Shown in pieces: positions 35,415 to 45,874 of a stretch of DNA of 64,000 bases. The position numbers and the translations under genes were made by a program. Origin of the DNA: Prochilodus magdalenae (Eukaryota > Chordata > Actinopteri > Characiformes > Prochilodontidae); the NCBI GenBank assembly GCA_024036415.1, contig JAMWET010006778.1, positions 1-64,000 of the forward strand. The letters are read 5' to 3'. The notes under the pieces are model-generated. The model was not told the DNA's origin. It did no database searches and was given only the letters and a program-made list of their open reading frames with translations. Position 1 is the first letter of the stretch; each line of letters opens with the position of its first letter.

Positions 35415-37340
35415 GAGTGTATAATTACAAGAAATTGCTAACTAATGCTGACTTACTGAATAGCTTGTGTTTGTGCTGTTTTCATTTACCTACAGGTCTA
35501 ACTGGACTCATAAATGTTTACTGATAATGGTTTATCATTAACCATTATTAATAAATGTCTTCCTGTGCTATTACACCAGAAAAGACACAGAAGAGAAAAT
35601 AGCCATACCAAACATTCTGACTAAGTAACTAGCATTAGCTATGCATACTTAGCATTATCAATGTTTCATTTATTGGGGAAATGGAAGTAGCATGTAATTT
35701 AAATATGCACTGCCTGGTGGTCATGGGCTGAGATGTCTGGTACAGTGTTGAATAATTTCTTTTGATGTCACAAGACAAGCACTCATAAGACTAGCCTAGC
35801 AAACCCATGTATTTTGTATGCTGTATAACCGAAAAAACTCCAGACCCTAAATCGACTGCTGTTTTTGTGTTGTGGATGGACCAGCACAACAGGGGGCTAA
35901 AATTTAGGAATATTTTCAAGGGACAAAACATAGTTTTGACTGGAGGGGAGCTTCCCTGGTTTCGATCCCATAAGTGTGTTCAATTGCCTGTAAAGGCACT
36001 CCGTCAAAACATGGTTATGTTTTCCTTTAAGAGATGAAAGCCGAACAGGTGAAATCTCTTCCTCTCTCCTCTTTTTCAGCCCCTACCTACGGCAGTATCC
36101 ATAGAAACCAGTGATCCTCTGGGGCATAAATACAACAAACGAAAAACAAATTCAGATGGAGAGTTTTGTTCTGCGTGCTTACCACAGTTAATTGCACAAG
36201 CACGCCGTAATGCTTCCATATGTTTCCTATTCACAGGGCAATCAGCGTCGCAGGACTTTCAGTATACTAGGCTTGTTATTTGCATTCTATGGATGTAGGT
36301 AAATACGCTGTATGTATACATGCTTACAGTAGACGGGTACAGTATCTTGGATCCGTAAAATGGCCTAGCATGGTTCCCCTATATAGTTCAGTGAAGATGA
36401 TTGAGAATTAAGTGTCTTATTAATATAATCATTTATGTTTTTGTGAGATTTTGTGAGAGTTTGTTTTGCATACATTTAAAATGCCCACTAAATGACCACG
36501 CGTACAAGTTATTCTTCTTTCTTTCAGGGTTCACTTCTAATGAGATTTCTAAGAAGATCAAATATTCATGTTACATGAATGAAATATACATATAGAGAAA
36601 ATGGGAATTCTAACAACTGTGCGAGTGCTGGTAGACCTCCCTAATTGTTAGCATAAGTGCTTACCTAAAGGCTGCATGTTTGAGAGCTCCACTACTGCTT
36701 CAGTTTCTGTCCCTCTCTCCACTGTGAGGCAACTCAATGCTATGTCTCTAAATGAATTTGTATCTGTCAGTAAGCCATTACAGAGAAAAGGATATAGGCC
36801 AACTAAGAATGAACCCAAAGGTGGTCTCTGAATTTTACACAGCACAGCATTATGTGTGATAATATACTTGAATTATATTATTGTTAATGTGAAGTGACGT
36901 GAAGTATTGGTGTTGTTTTTTTATTATTATTATAATTATTATTATTATTGGGCACATATAGTGAGCACATTTGTAAAATACTTTTTTCGTAAAGCACATA
37001 GAATGAAATGTACAATACTGCTACAGACTAACCGGTGACATAAAGAGACCAAAATGAGACCACAGTGGTATGCAGTAATTTCTCTTTGCTTATGACTTAC
37101 TCAGGACTCACACCTAGGATCAGTTATGGACTTGATTGGGTGCAGTGGCTCATTATCACTGCTTTGCTATCACACACAAAAATTCCTCGTGGATTGCTTG
37201 TAGAATTCCATACGTCACTTTTCTGTGGGCAGGTTTATGAAATGGTATGGACTAGCTTCATACATTATATTTTTTCTTTGGGTACAAAGACCAACCAACA
37301 AAGAACAGCACGTCTCTTGTCCACAACAGTTATTTCCTTA
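35415..37340. other. Unassigned stretch
   Basis: No gene recognised. A short (TTA)n tract is at 36918-36950. A 94-codon frame at 37065-37349 has no domain. Confidence 0.4.
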
Positions 37341-37348
37341 CTATCTTA

Positions 37349-37623
37349 AGGCTTGAAATGGAAAGTAACTTGATAAGTCTAAGAAGCGAGCGATACTGCG
37401 AGCCCATGAACCTCCCGAAGTCCACCGATTTCAGGAAGTCCTGCGTCTGGGAAAATTCTCTAGCTTGAAAACGCCCTATGACAAGCAGACCTTCCAACTG
37501 CTGTACCAAATTCACCTAGTAGGTGCCCTCCACTCCAAATCCATGTACTACAAGGCATATGCGGTCTTGCTGACAAAAGCTTGTGGGAAAAACCGAATGC
37601 TCCCCGGCATCTACAACCTTTAA
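37349..37623 (+). pseudogene. Possible decayed exon: ATG-less open frame with coding-like codon use
   Basis: A frame opens after a stop at about 37357-37359 and runs to TAA at 37621-37623. It includes KKRAILRAHEPPEVHRFQEV and LRLGKFSSLKTPYDKQTFQL, then YQIHLVGALHSKSMYYKAY and a final CGKNRMLPGIYNL. It has no early ATG. Third-position GC is near half and CTG, GTC and TAC codons are common, in contrast with the AT-rich flanks. A pyrimidine-rich acceptor-like 'tttccttactatcttaag' lies at about 37332-37350, but a stop follows it in this frame. I do not recognise the protein; it may be a pseudogene fragment or a conserved non-coding block. Confidence 0.3.
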
Positions 37624-37624
37624 A

Positions 37625-38885
37625 AGGAGCACAGTGTCAGAGACTGAAAACGTTGACATTTTACATCATACATCACTTCCCACGGAACATTAAAGCTAAA
37701 TATATGGATCTGTTTGTCTCCCAGCATGTTATCTCGGGCAATGTATAGCGCCACTTTGTGACACTGATGGTAGTCCCCCACCACTTATTATCGCCAACCT
37801 TGAAGAAGAACAAAGGAAGTACGGAGACCAGATCAATCAATCAGTGGCCGTTTTGATAAATGCCGTAATGGATTTCAGTGTCAGGAATCAGACAGTTTAT
37901 CAGACAGAAATAAAACGGATTTGACAAATGACAGGAACCCAGCTGGTAGGCTTGTCTGTTATTTCTCACCTCATGATGAGGTTTCATGGATGTGAACTAT
38001 CCAAATTGAAGAGTCAAAAAAAGAAACATTCAGTGGTATCCATTTCAGGAGGCTTGAGATATGAATAATGTAAAAAGCCAAAGGAATGGATTGATGTGGG
38101 AGAGCACTTTCTTTTTCTCCATTTCCATTTAGCAAGAAGGTTGCTGTTATTCAGTGTTTGGACCTCTTTGAGAGGTTTCCTTTGAATGTTTACAATGGAT
38201 CAGGAAAGTCTGAGCACAGGAAACATGCTGAAGTAAAGACAGACTGATCAGCAATCTTCTGCCACAGGACAGAGGCTTCCAACTAAATCTTCTTTCCATG
38301 TTTTTATTTTTGGGCTTCATGTGGACTACAGTCTGCTTTTGAAGACCTACAGAATGTGCTACAGTACATACTGAAGAGGGTATAGATAAGCTCACTGGGT
38401 AAATAAATACTCACTCTGACTGAAACGTACCTAATAGTACCTACAAGCAAACATAACAGCTGTTATTCAATTTGGCATGGACAGAGTTGAAAGTTCCTGG
38501 GCGTAGGCCAAATCAATGTTCAGACATTCTTGCATCAAAGAACTGGGCAGTTTAGTGGACAGTTCCATACACCTGAAAATTCAGCTACTTCCTTCACACT
38601 ATGGCCTTTGGCATGCCCAAATTCAATTACTTATTTTTGCCCATCACTTACATGTGCTTGGACCCATTTTCCACACATAGAACAACACATTTACTGCACT
38701 GTACCACCTCACCTATGACTCATACTATGAATCTCGTCACACACCCCACAGGCATTTATACCTCATGCAACATCATCTGCAGGAACCTAAAGTTACTACC
38801 ACCTTAAACATGCAAGGTGACTCATTTGTGCTCATCCGGTGTTTCTTCAGAGGTCAAGAGTATCGATAGGGAGTTTGTCCGGTAA
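37625..38885. other. Unassigned stretch
   Basis: Nothing supportable. Overlapping frames at 38530-38807 lack domains. Confidence 0.4.
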
Positions 38886-38889
38886 CAGT

Positions 38890-39205
38890 CTCTACTTGTT
38901 TTGTGAAGGCTATGGACAAAGCTGCAAGAATTTGATTGCATTCAGTCATAAGAGCATTAGTAAGGTCATTTATTAAGGTTAAATGATTAGCTCTGGATCA
39001 CTAATGCCATTCTGATTTATCGCAAAAGTATTGGATGGTGCTCCATCCAAAGAATGCAGTTCCACTACTGATGCTTGGCACTGGGCACGATAAACTTTGG
39101 CTTATGTGTAGCTACTCCAGAGAAAAAAAAAAGTGTGTCTGGATACTTTATGGACTTACTGTTCAGGTGTATCTGATAAATGGCCAGAGTATATAGGCAT
39201 ATAGT
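38890..39205 (+). mobile_element. Tc1/mariner-type relic, same family as 17588
   Basis: Text such as 'tttgattgcattcagtcata' followed by 'agagcattagtaaggtca', then 'aaagtattggatggtgctcc', and the end 'ggccagagtatataggcata' is that of a widespread non-autonomous fish Tc1 family. No frame persists. Confidence 0.7.
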
Positions 39206-39754
39206 ATCTAGTAATTTGTCATCTCATTATACGGTGTCATTATTTGTGTGCTCCACTACTAGGTCACGTTTTCTGAATTAATGAGACAGAATAACCAGTT
39301 TTTAATACTAGAATCAATACATTTTTCCGGGCAGCATAACAGCAATCGATTCATTGTTTCATGCTTGCTATCACAGTAGCAGCATCTTGCAGCATCCCAG
39401 GCTTGTAAAGCTGAATTCATCGATCTGACCATGCTAATAGAGTCACTGAACCCAAATGAAATATAATGCGGAATTCCTGTTGGTGGTAATATGTAGGATG
39501 TGGCTAGCTTTGTGCAGACTAGTCTACAATGGTGAGCGCTTCGGTCAGAGGGACTATTAGTTTAAAAAGAGCTTCACAGCAATTCCTCCAGGAAGACATT
39601 AAGCATGAGTGTACTAATCACACTTAATGTATTATGTATGCCTTCGAGTAGTGACTATCAAACAGGGTGAGGGAATTTCACGATAGGAAAATTTATGTAT
39701 AATCTGTATAATATGTCACATACAATGTTGCGCTGACCCCTATGTGTGTATGTT

Positions 39755-39775
39755 TATATATATATATATATTAAT

Positions 39776-39829
<54 letters not shown>

Positions 39830-39830
39830 G
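39755..39830. repeat. (TA)n and (GA)n microsatellites
   Basis: A short TA tract (39757-39771) is followed by GAGA tracts up to about 39828. Confidence 0.95.
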
Positions 39831-39844
39831 AGGGGGTGGAGAAA

Positions 39845-40355
39845 GAGAGACATGGGCAGTATTTATTGGACTTCACATACAGAAGTAGTGTCTCTCGCAG
39901 TATGACGTCAAGCTTCCATGTTTGCTGATGCAACATGCGTACATCTCTGCTTGGGGTTGTAGATGTTCCTAATAGTGTCCTGCAATAATCCATCCCATGA
40001 AACTTAAATATTTTGTGGTAGGGGTGAAGTTGGTGTGACACCAGACCATCTGGACATGTGACACGTAACACCAAATCCTTCACTTTGATGATGAGCATGG
40101 TGCCCACACACACACAGATTTGTTTGTCATCTACTACAAGACAAAAGTGGGATTCGTCACTGAAGATGACCCGCTGCCATTCTGATTCACTCGATGACAA
40201 ACTGGCATTACACTGTTGTAGTCTTTGCAATCGTGGCTGTTGGGTCAGTCAGGTACAGTGATAAAACCCATCCTTGCTTATGTCACATGCACAGCCGAAT
40301 GTGAAATAATAATAATAATAATAATAATAATAGTGTCTCACAATGTCAAAGTTTA
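39845..40355 (-). mobile_element. Tc1-like deletion derivative, copy E
   Basis: Minus-strand text encodes LQQCNASLSSSESEWQRVIF followed by SDESHFCLVVDDKQIC (start of the catalytic domain, first Asp present, about 40190-40100), then the same jump into the C-terminal text (FKFHGMDYCRTLLGTSTT). It ends with 'gagacactacttctgtatgt' in minus orientation. An (AAT)n tract of nine units (40306-40332) has expanded inside the 5' part. Confidence 0.87.
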
Positions 40356-40459
40356 ATTTGTGTATGTTAAAAAAAAAAAAGAAAAAGCACTGTCTGAACT
40401 GGTCAACTCAAAACTGGATTTGCTTTAGTACCTAATACTGACAAGCAATTTTTTTGATG

Positions 40460-40676
40460 AAAAACATGTATCTCCATTTTTGTCCATTTTGACTTTTATA
40501 CACCATTTAATCACAACCGCTGCCGTTTACACCCTGTGAGAACTGCATGATGAATGGACCAACAGAATTGGCCCAAAAGTCTTTGGAAAGACGTCTGGTT
40601 CCATTGACTTACATTACAACTGAGTGAGGTTTTTGGCCTCTCCTGTAAAGTTGTCATTTTGGAGATACATGTTTTT
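40460..40676. mobile_element. 217-bp MITE with perfect 17-bp TIRs
   Basis: The two ends are exact inverted copies of AAAAACATGTATCTCCA (40460-40476 and 40660-40676). The interior lacks coding potential and includes 'gaatggaccaacagaattgg' and 'cctctcctgtaaagttgtca'. Diverged relatives occur at 10811-10935 and 48069-48236. The superfamily is not determined from the ends alone. Confidence 0.85.
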
Positions 40677-40679
40677 CTT

Positions 40680-42815
40680 TGGACAGCGACGATAGTGTGT
40701 AACGGGTAGGGTATATTATGGAGTAAAATGCAGTTATGCAGGGGTCCAATAAAATGCGTGGTCAACATTGTCTGATGTTAGGAATAATGGTATGGAGACC
40801 AATGAACAGTAGAGTAGTTACAGCTAGGTAACTAATAGGTACAGCTAGCTCTGGTTCACAGTGGCAGGTACTTTTTCAACTTTTAACAACTATTAATCAA
40901 CCTACCAAAATTTCAGAAAGTGGTGGAGACATGCCCCTAAAACTGTCCTCCATATTTTTGTTTTTGTGCCAGTGCTGGCTATCACTGGTGCCCTGTGCTA
41001 CTGGCCCCTGAACGACTGCTTTGCTTGCCCTGATCTCCATTGCACCACTGCACTTATCTTAGCTACTGGTCTCTTTGAGACCACCCATAACTTGGTCCTT
41101 GTGTGAAACATTTGTACCTCTTGGTAATGTGGCTTTAATATCTTTTAGATACATTTCTCATATTTATTTAGATGGATACTCATATGAAAAGAGTTTTCAT
41201 CCAGCCAAGAGTGAAGAAAAAAAATCCCCAAAATTGCTGATTGTGTGAATTCTACCTTTGACTGCGAGGTTGTTTTTTGCTTACTCCCACAGTTTATTTG
41301 CATGTAATATTTATTCAAAGAAAAGGAAAAAAAGAAGAGCCTAGTCGAATCAGAAACTTCCCGTGTTTACATCTTTCTGATTCCTTCTTTTTTTCATATT
41401 TAATTTGCTCTTGATTAATATTACTGAGTGAAAGAAAAGCTCATCCATAAAGTTGTCTAACATGATAAATGGGGGAGCGCTAACATGAGATATGGGATAT
41501 GCAAATTATTGATCTAGTCGGTGCACAGGACTGCGGGTTGGGGTGTTTGTACTTGCATATGAGGAGTGAATATCCATATCTTTAGAAGACAGGAAATACA
41601 GATCCCTTGGTGAGTATGTGCCCATGAAAGCGTGCTGCAGTGGGGAATTAGATCTCAAAGTAGAACTGCAGTAATACCATTGAGACAAACATTTTCTTTC
41701 CCCATGATGTGCCATGCACAGGGAAGACCCTGGGATTGAATAAGGGATAGCAATGCTTGGCTCAATTCCGATTGCATTCACAGAGGGGGATAAAACCGGG
41801 TGAATCCAAGGCAAATTAAAAGAGCAATTCTCCTTAATCAGTTTCATTTAATGTCTTTCAATCTGTTTCATGGAAAAATCCTTGTGACAGCAAGTCTTTA
41901 TTTCATGCAAACAGTTTATTTAGCACTGTGAAAACCGTGATCATGGCCGCAACTCATTGTAATTTCTACAAGAGCACGTCTGTGCAAATGCAATTTCCTC
42001 TGATAGTTCAGCCATGACGCATTTATGCGGATCATACGACTCTTTGAAGGGCTTTTTTGCTCATGCCTGTGCTGGTATAGACACACATGGCTTTCAGACC
42101 ATGATCTATGAAATGGTTTTGCAGTTCCATATTTGGTTTATAGTCTATTTTTTGCTTGAGTTCATTATTATAAACCACTATGATATCTATGGCATTTGTT
42201 CATAGGGGTGGCTTTTTATCCTAAAGTAATACAGCCCCGTAAGTGCAGTATTATCATCAAACGGCTGCATTCATTAGGAAAACAATAGAAATACATGCCA
42301 TAGAGAAATACAATGTAACTGTATGCATTTCCCATCTAACTCAAATTTCATGTGGTCAATGACCCAATGCAGCCTGTTACTGGCACCATAGTCTCACTGG
42401 GCCAGACATGATCCATGAGTACACACATCTGGGGATAGGTAGTTAAACCTCTGGGGCTAGATTGCAGCATAATTCACTACTAACAAGGGTATGCCTCCAC
42501 AAATTCAACCTGTGCGTGTTCTTTTAATGTCTGGAGCACAATCAATAACACTAGCTAACGTTCATTCTTCAAAATGAATGTTTCAGAAATGCCTTTCGGT
42601 TTGTTTGGTTTTCTTTGGTGTGCTTGATACAATAAAACAAGTCAGGGAAACCAATTTTGAAGACACTACCTCATGAGGAAAGAGACATCTTAGACTAAAA
42701 TTTTTCCTACCCAAGCCCAGCCAGCTCTTTAAAACGTAGTCAAGGTCCATTATTGTAACGAAGGACGACCCATTGTTTAGACCAAATTCAAATCCAAGGT
42801 TGTCTTTTCTTAAAT
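40680..42815. other. Unassigned stretch
   Basis: No gene. Around 41880-42060 the sequence is repeat-free with octamer-like 'atgcaaa' motifs and may be conserved non-coding DNA. Confidence 0.35.
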
Positions 42816-42818
42816 ATA

Positions 42819-43340
42819 CAGGGGTTGGACAATGAAACTGAAACACCTGGTTTTAGACCACAATCATTTATTAGTATGGTGTAGGGCCTCCTTTTGCGGT
42901 CATTTGGGCAGCCGTGGTTTTATGTTTTTTGGATACAATCCGGGTTAGCACCCGAACATCCCTTTCAGACAGCTTCCTCTTGCGTCCACAGTTAATCCTG
43001 TTGGGTGTGGTTCGTCCTTCTTGGTGGTATGCTGACATTACCCTGGATACCGTGGCTCTTGATACATCACAAAGACTTGCTGTCTTGGTCACAGATGCGC
43101 CAGCAAGACGTGCACCAACAGTTTGTCCTCTTTTGAACTCTGGTATGTCGCCCATAATGTTGTGTGCATTGCAGTATTTTGAGCAGAACTGTGCTCTTAC
43201 CTGCTAACTGAACCTTCACACTCTGCTCTTACTGGTGCAATGTGCAATTAATGAAGACTGACCACCAGGCTGGTCCAATTTAGCCATGAGACCTCCCACA
43301 CTAAAATGACAGGTGTTTCAGTTTCATTGTCCAACCCCTG
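42819..43340 (-). mobile_element. Young Tc1-like deletion derivative, copy 2
   Basis: Bounded by the same 31-bp inverted repeats as copy 1, identical at all four ends, and flanked by TA (42817-42818, 43341-43342). Its 522 bases keep both untranslated ends and an intact short open frame for the transposase DNA-binding domain. Confidence 0.95.
42871..43155 (-). CDS. Truncated Tc1 transposase: DNA-binding domain only (94 aa)
   Basis: The frame starts MGDIPEFKRGQTVGARLAG, continues with the first helix-turn-helix (SVTKTASLCDVSRATVSRVM, residues about 21-40), a linker, a basic GRKRKLSERD motif (about 58-67) of the type between the two paired-like subdomains, and part of the second helix-turn-helix (RVLTRIVSKKHKTTAAQMTA). 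It then ends AKGGPTPY and stop, where AKGGP...Y is the natural C-terminus of the full transposase. An internal deletion of the whole DD(34)E catalytic part has therefore kept the frame. It lies wholly inside the TIR-bounded element. Such a product could bind TIRs but could not cut DNA; whether it is expressed is unknown. Confidence 0.8.
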   Translation of the reverse strand: MGDIPEFKRGQTVGARLAGASVTKTASLCDVSRATVSRVMSAYHQEGRTTPNRINCGRKRKLSERDVRVLTRIVSKKHKTTAAQMTAKGGPTPY

Positions 43341-43344
43341 TAGC

Positions 43345-44620
43345 TGCCAGTTCTTTCTACAACACTTTATCTCTGGCTACTTCACTGCGGCTGTGAAAGA
43401 CACATACAGCTGCTAAATTAAGACCTTTATTGCTTGCCCAAAGATATTGTCTAAAGCCAAAACTCATGGGCCTAACTGCATAGCCTGTTGTCCATCAGGC
43501 AATGTTGACAATCTTCAGACCCTACTTTGAGCTCTGCCTTCACACAGCATTGGATAGTTTAAAATTGTCACTCATTGCTTTCACTGTGGCTGCATCATCA
43601 CAACTGTAACTGATAAAGGCCACATGCAGCCTCTTTTATAACCTTTATTACATGCCCAGGGATATCTACTTAAGATAATGCTCGTGGGGCTAACAGCAGG
43701 ATTGTTGTCCATCAGAAAATGTTGATGAGTGCATCTTTAGCCCCTACTTTGAACTTTGCCTCCACAGGGTATTGGATTGGTTCAGAATTGTCACACTTAG
43801 GTTGCTCCCACCTAATAAGTATACATTACCACTCACATTTAGCAAACTGTTCCTCGTGGTTGACCCCAAATATCATTGGTTCAAGATCACGTCTGGTTCT
43901 GTGATTATTGGTACATATGCCTGTAGATAAAAAAAGTGTGTATGGAGACTTTCAGTCAGTGGGAAGGGATGCAGAAGGTTACTTGCTTTGTAATGACTTT
44001 AACCCCACAATAACCTCCTTTGGAAATGCTTCAGTGTTCCTTAAACCTTCATGATCTCTGTGATTACTCATATCTATCTGACTCTGATCTGTGACTCTGA
44101 TCGGATCTCATGATATCCCTACACAGTGAATGTTCTTGACCCTTGCTACAGACTGGATGAGTAAGTACATAATAATATACCAAAATCAAAAGGTGAAAAA
44201 CGGATCTACCTAACAGTCATTACCTGCAATACTTTGCCCTGTCAGAACTTATAAAGGCAAAATTGCAGATCTGAGCTGAGACTAACGTGTGATGAAGCTA
44301 CATCAGAATCTATAATATCCAGATTCATATAAAAAAGTCTTGTATGTATGACTTATATGCATCAGACAGACAATCACAGTGCCAGAGTAAATATACAAAT
44401 TTGGTTCTTATATATAACCGTGGAATCAAAGTCTGAATTCAGTTACCTGAGTTACCTTGATCTGAAAATGGCTTGATGAATGGAGTACAGATGTATAGTT
44501 AATGCATTATAAAGAGTTTACATCACATAGGCATAATTCCCAGTGAGGACGGATAAGTTACAACCACCTCAAACCTCTGAATAATTATGTAATGTAGTAT
44601 AATTAATTAAAAAACCTGTA
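43345..44620. other. Unassigned stretch with a local duplication
   Basis: Two similar blocks lie at about 43384-43545 and 43580-43780: each contains 'actgcggctgtgaaaga'-like text, 'gcccaaagatat', 'gttgtccatcag' and 'aatgttga'. No gene is seen. Confidence 0.45.
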
Positions 44621-44625
44621 TGTGG

Positions 44626-44628
<3 letters not shown>

Positions 44629-44712
<84 letters not shown>

Positions 44713-44742
44713 TTATTTATTTATTTATTTACTTTTTAAAAT
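44629..44742. repeat. (TA)n then (TTTA)n microsatellite
   Basis: About 40 TA units followed by eight TTTA-type units. Confidence 0.97.
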
Positions 44743-44769
44743 AAATAATACACAAAATGTTACTAATAT

Positions 44770-44980
44770 GATACACGTTGACCAAACATTAGGTACACCT
44801 GTACAGCTATACATGCATGTAACTGTCTGAATATTCGATCATGTGGCTGCAGTGCAATGCATATAATAATAAAGACGCCCGGTGAGTGGAAGTTCTGTGG
44901 ATAGATACACCCTGCTGATCAGAAAATTTCACAAAGAACTGGTAGACTGGTTCAAGCTATATAGCATAAATCTGTGTGTC
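44770..44980 (+). pseudogene. Tc1-like relic (TIR and N-terminal part)
   Basis: Starts with 'aaacattaggtacacctgta' and includes 'gatcatgtggctgcagtgca' and 'cggtgagtggaagttctgtg', blocks from the 5' end and early coding part of a common fish Tc1 family, joined by deletion. No frame persists. Confidence 0.7.
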
Positions 44981-45255
44981 GTGTGAGGGTTTGCCAAGCT
45001 TGCCTGTAGGTGGGCAATAAGTATTGTGTTACAAGATGACATCATCTTGCAGCTCAGGAAAGCATTGTAATTCCAACAAAGCATTTGAATTTATTTATTT
45101 TACACATCTCTATAACAGAGTTCATTTGTACAGGCTTTGCAAGCGCAAAATAAAGTTCAGCTGGTTTCACTAGAACGATATTGAATCTATATTCATATTG
45201 CCAAATGCATAAATATTACATAATAAACCGTTTGAAGGACAACCATACAGAGTAT

Positions 45256-45257
<2 letters not shown>

Positions 45258-45330
<73 letters not shown>
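45258..45330. repeat. (TA)n microsatellite
   Basis: An uninterrupted TA tract of about 36 units, lying at the edge of the MITE that follows. Confidence 0.97.
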
Positions 45331-45333
<3 letters not shown>

Positions 45334-45337
45334 TATA

Positions 45338-45870
45338 TACACACACTGATCAGGCATAACATTATGACCACCTCAGTGCATCTCAGCATACTTTGTTAAC
45401 CCCCATCACCTTTTTTTCCAAGGTCAGGACCCCAACAGGACCACCACAGAGCAGGTATTATGTGGGTGGTGGATCATTCTCAGCACTGCAGTGACACTGA
45501 CATGGTGATGTAGCGATAGTGTGTGTTGTGCTGGTCTGAGTGGATCAGACACCGCAGTGCTGCTGGTGTGTTTAAACACAATAGAAGTGCTATTAGACAC
45601 TTCTCCAATAGGAGTGCTATTAGACACTCCTAATTTGTTGGTCCACCTTGTAGATGTAAAGTTAGAGACGATAGCTCATCTGCTGCTGCACTGTCTGTGT
45701 TAGTCATCCTCTAGTCCTTCATCAGTGGTCACAGGATACTGCCCAGAGGATGCTGTTGATTGGATATTTTTGGTTGGTGGACAATGTTTAGTCCAGCAGT
45801 GACACTGAGGTGTTTTAAATACTCCAGCAGCACTGCTGTGTCTGATACTCGTCACCTGCCACTAATAGTG
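45338..45870 (+). mobile_element. Foldback MITE, 'gatcaggcataacattatga' family
   Basis: Starts with 'actgatcaggcataacatta' and continues through 'ggaccaccacagagcaggta', 'gatcattctcagcactgcag', 'agtggatcagacaccgcagt', 'ttggtccaccttgtagatgt' and 'gtccagcagtgacactgagg'. This order is that of a high-copy otophysan DNA repeat. The far inverted half is mostly missing. A related, more clearly palindromic copy lies at 58230-58580. Confidence 0.8.
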
Positions 45871-45874
45871 CGTT

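Noticed and set aside
44629..45330. Palindromic TA tracts as an origin or structural element
   Set aside because: Plain dinucleotide microsatellites, common in fish DNA; nothing around them supports a special role.
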